A stretch of 7,676 nt of DNA from an uncultured Acidimicrobiaceae bacterium (GTDB taxonomy: Bacteria; Actinomycetota; Acidimicrobiia; Acidimicrobiales; Ilumatobacteraceae): positions 1-7,676 of the forward strand of contig CAIXHI010000396.1 in NCBI GenBank assembly GCA_903919215.1. Reading direction: 5' to 3'. The notes beneath the pieces are model-generated. The model made no database searches. It was not told where the DNA came from and saw only the letters and a list, made by a program, of their open reading frames with translations. Position 1 is the first letter of the stretch. Every line of letters starts with the position of its first letter. Position numbers and translations under genes: made by a program. Of this stretch, positions 5,659 through 7,676 are shown one piece after another.

Positions 5659-7676
5659 TGCAGCAGGTCGATCGCCTGCTGCACCAGTGCCCGAGCCTGG
5701 CGGACCTTGGTCTGGTAGGCGCCGAGATCGCCGCTGGACTTCAGTGTCGTCTCTGCCTCAGCGAACAACTTGTCGGCCTGTGCCAGCAGTTCGGCGGCCG
5801 TTGTGCCCGTCACCGGCGGTGTGCTCGGGTCGGTACCCGGGTCGGTCGTGGTCGTGCCACTGCCGACATCGCCGATCTGGCCCTTGAAGCCGGGGAACAA
5901 CTGCACGAGCGCACTGGCGAAGCTGTCGCCCATGGCCACCTTGCCGTTGTAGTTGACCACCATCTTGTTGACCAGTGGCTGACCCGACGACTTCGACTCG
6001 ACGTACAGCGGCCGGAACCACAGTGCTCCATCGCCGATGGGCAACATCTGCAGATCGCCCCACTCGACCGTGGAGCCCTGCTGGTTGTTGGCCGTGATGT
6101 ACGCCGACACCTCGGGGTAGGAGACCATCGCCGACCCGATGATGTACGGACCATCATCGGTGGCGCCATTTGGCAACACGTGGGCGACGAGTTGGCCGTA
6201 GCTGCCGGGATCGCTGCTCGCCGTCATGTATGCGACCAGGTTCTTGTATTGGTCGCTGGTGCTGAACGGCTGGAACGGCCGGAACAGTTGGAACGTGGCC
6301 TTGGCGTCCCCCGCCGCATGGAACATCGTGTAGTACGGCTCGAAGCGCCTGACGCTGCTGTCCGAGGCGAACTGTGTACTCCCCGCATCGGCCGGCGTCG
6401 TGTCGGTGGTGACCTGACCGGTGACGTCGACGCCGTTGCTGTTCTGCTCAGGTGCCGCCAGGGCAACCGACCAGGCACCCTTGCGGTCGAAGAAGTCGGC
6501 CGAATCGAGGCGGTACTTGGAGTACGCCGCTGTCTGGATGCGGAACAACTCCTCGGGGTAACGCAGGTGCGACTTCAGCTCAGCGGGCATCGAGTCGAAG
6601 GAGGTGAACAGGTTGGGGAACGCCGACTGCCACACCTGCAGGATCGGGTCGGTGGAGTCGATCGCATAGAGCGTGACCGAGCCGTCGTAGGCATCAACCA
6701 CGGCCTTCACGCTGTTGCGTACGTAGTTCAACGCGTGGTCGAGACCACTGTTGGCGCCCAACTGGCCGAGGTCGGCGTTCTCGCCGTACGGGTAGCGGTT
6801 GCTCGTCGTGTAGCCATCGATGACCCACAGCACCCGACCGCCGACAGCCACCGGGTACGGGTCGCCATCGAGCGACAGGAACGGAGCAATCTTGGCGACG
6901 CGCTCGCTGACGTTGCGCACCGCGACAAACCGCGACTGATCGGTGATCGCGCTGCTGCCGACGAGGTTGTAGTCGAACTCGTTGAGCGCAAAGGCAAGGC
7001 GACGGAACGTGCTGTTCATCTGCACGCCGCCGGTCCCCGAGTACGGGACGACTTTCTGTCCCTCACAGGCCGTCTCGCTGACGGACGAGTTCAGAATCGC
7101 GTAGCCGGACATCGCGGTCCCGTAGTACAGCTCCGGACGATCGATCTTGGCGATGGAGTCGTCGTAGGCGGGCTTGCGACCGCTGTCGATCTGACCAGCG
7201 GGCGACACGACCAGGCCGCAGCCGTGTGTGTTGATCAGGTGCGTACCCTGCCACGACTTGTTGCCGGCCTGGCTGAGATCCAGTTCGCGCGCTCCGACCA
7301 CGACCTGCCGCTCCACACCGTCGATGATGTAGCGATCGGGGTCGACGTCGGTGACCTTGGTGCCGGGCCGCGGTTCGTCGGTCTGGAAGCGGGTACGCAT
7401 CTGCTCGGTGGGCTTGATCAGCCGGATGTCCTGCAACGCCGGAACGTTCGAGTCGAGCGTGCTGCGGGTCAACTCGGCGAACGAGACATCCTGTTTCTGC
7501 ACATTGTCGATACCCAGCGCGTGGCGCGTGGCGTCGATGTTGTACGCGATGTACTTGGCTTCCTTGTCCTTCTGGTTCGGGTTCACGACCAGTGACTGGA
7601 TGGCGCTGGGGTAGATCACACCGCCGACGAGGGCGACCACGGCCCACAGACCCGAGGCCACCACCGCCGGCCGCCA
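5649..7676 (-). CDS. UPF0182 family membrane protein, partial (N-terminus beyond right edge)
   Basis: The visible part is 675 residues plus the stop codon and is still open at the edge; family members are usually about 900-1000 residues with several N-terminal membrane segments. Only the last of these remains here (about residues 4-27 of the fragment, ending VGGVIYPSAIQ), followed by the large extracytoplasmic region. Family marks include the post-membrane VNPNQ...YIAYNIDATRHALG stretch, THGCG, YTTSNRYPYGE, NYVRNSVKAVVDAYDG, and SHLRYPEELFRIQ, then a C-terminal Pro/Thr-rich linker and a helical tail ending KG. The molecular function of UPF0182 (COG1615) is not established. It has only two cysteines in the visible part, about 51 residues apart in the exported region. 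GTG at 7664 is an internal Val codon and not the start. The gene converges on the coiled-coil gene with one base between stops. Confidence 0.93.
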   Translation of the reverse strand, partial: WRPAVVASGLWAVVALVGGVIYPSAIQSLVVNPNQKDKEAKYIAYNIDATRHALGIDNVQKQDVSFAELTRSTLDSNVPALQDIRLIKPTEQMRTRFQTDEPRPGTKVTDVDPDRYIIDGVERQVVVGARELDLSQAGNKSWQGTHLINTHGCGLVVSPAGQIDSGRKPAYDDSIAKIDRPELYYGTAMSGYAILNSSVSETACEGQKVVPYSGTGGVQMNSTFRRLAFALNEFDYNLVGSSAITDQSRFVAVRNVSERVAKIAPFLSLDGDPYPVAVGGRVLWVIDGYTTSNRYPYGENADLGQLGANSGLDHALNYVRNSVKAVVDAYDGSVTLYAIDSTDPILQVWQSAFPNLFTSFDSMPAELKSHLRYPEELFRIQTAAYSKYRLDSADFFDRKGAWSVALAAPEQNSNGVDVTGQVTTDTTPADAGSTQFASDSSVRRFEPYYTMFHAAGDAKATFQLFRPFQPFSTSDQYKNLVAYMTASSDPGSYGQLVAHVLPNGATDDGPYIIGSAMVSYPEVSAYITANNQQGSTVEWGDLQMLPIGDGALWFRPLYVESKSSGQPLVNKMVVNYNGKVAMGDSFASALVQLFPGFKGQIGDVGSGTTTTDPGTDPSTPPVTGTTAAELLAQADKLFAEAETTLKSSGDLGAYQTKVRQARALVQQAIDLLQKG

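Noticed and set aside
6180..7595. Long plus-strand open frame (471 codons) antisense to the UPF0182 gene
   Set aside because: High-GC coding DNA often leaves the antisense frame open. Its translation is rich in Arg/Val/Asp with no recognisable motif, while the minus strand encodes clear UPF0182 motifs.
1..7676. CRISPR array, tRNA/rRNA, insertion sequence, phage-defence or toxin-antitoxin module
   Set aside because: No regularly spaced repeats, tRNA-like cloverleaf, transposase motifs, terminal repeats or small paired genes were seen on either strand by reading; the window is filled by ordinary chromosomal genes.

Overview
The window is high-GC DNA read almost entirely as protein-coding, with GTG as well as ATG starts, a leaderless-looking promoter of the TANNNT type, an F420-type (Ddn-like) flavin/deazaflavin oxidoreductase and a UPF0182 membrane protein. 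Together these point to an actinobacterium (Actinomycetota). Acidimicrobiia would fit, but that placement is inference and the sequence alone does not settle it.

Layout, left to right. A minus-strand pair comes first: a Nudix hydrolase (1-419, cut by the left edge so its C-terminus is missing), lying 31 nt downstream of a complete 839-residue P-type cation-transporting ATPase (451-2970). A 132-nt divergent intergenic region (2971-3102) separates the ATPase from a plus-strand series and holds a perfect 12-bp palindrome. The plus series is a 142-residue Ddn-like F420-dependent oxidoreductase (3103-3531), a membrane-anchored phosphodiester glycosidase (NAGPA-type domain) protein (3569-4861) that appears to be leaderless, and a 238-residue alanine-rich coiled-coil protein of unknown function (4931-5647). 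Converging on it with one base between stop codons is a large UPF0182 protein on the minus strand (5649-7676), cut by the right edge so that most of its N-terminal membrane domain is missing. The two convergent stop codons sit inside one perfect inverted repeat that is probably a shared bidirectional terminator.

How they work together: apart from the likely ATPase-Nudix co-transcription, the genes look like separately promoted chromosomal genes, not one pathway. Three (ATPase, glycosidase-domain protein, UPF0182 protein) are envelope proteins, the oxidoreductase and Nudix enzyme are cytosolic redox/nucleotide enzymes, and the coiled-coil protein is unassigned. I saw no RNA genes, mobile elements, CRISPR arrays, toxin-antitoxin or phage-defence signatures, and no clear evidence of a novel multi-gene system. 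The most interesting points are small: the stop-codon palindrome, the unusual residues in the ATPase transport site, the regulatory palindrome, the 5'-end hairpin before the coiled-coil gene, and that uncharacterised gene itself. No gene-free stretch exceeds 300 bases.
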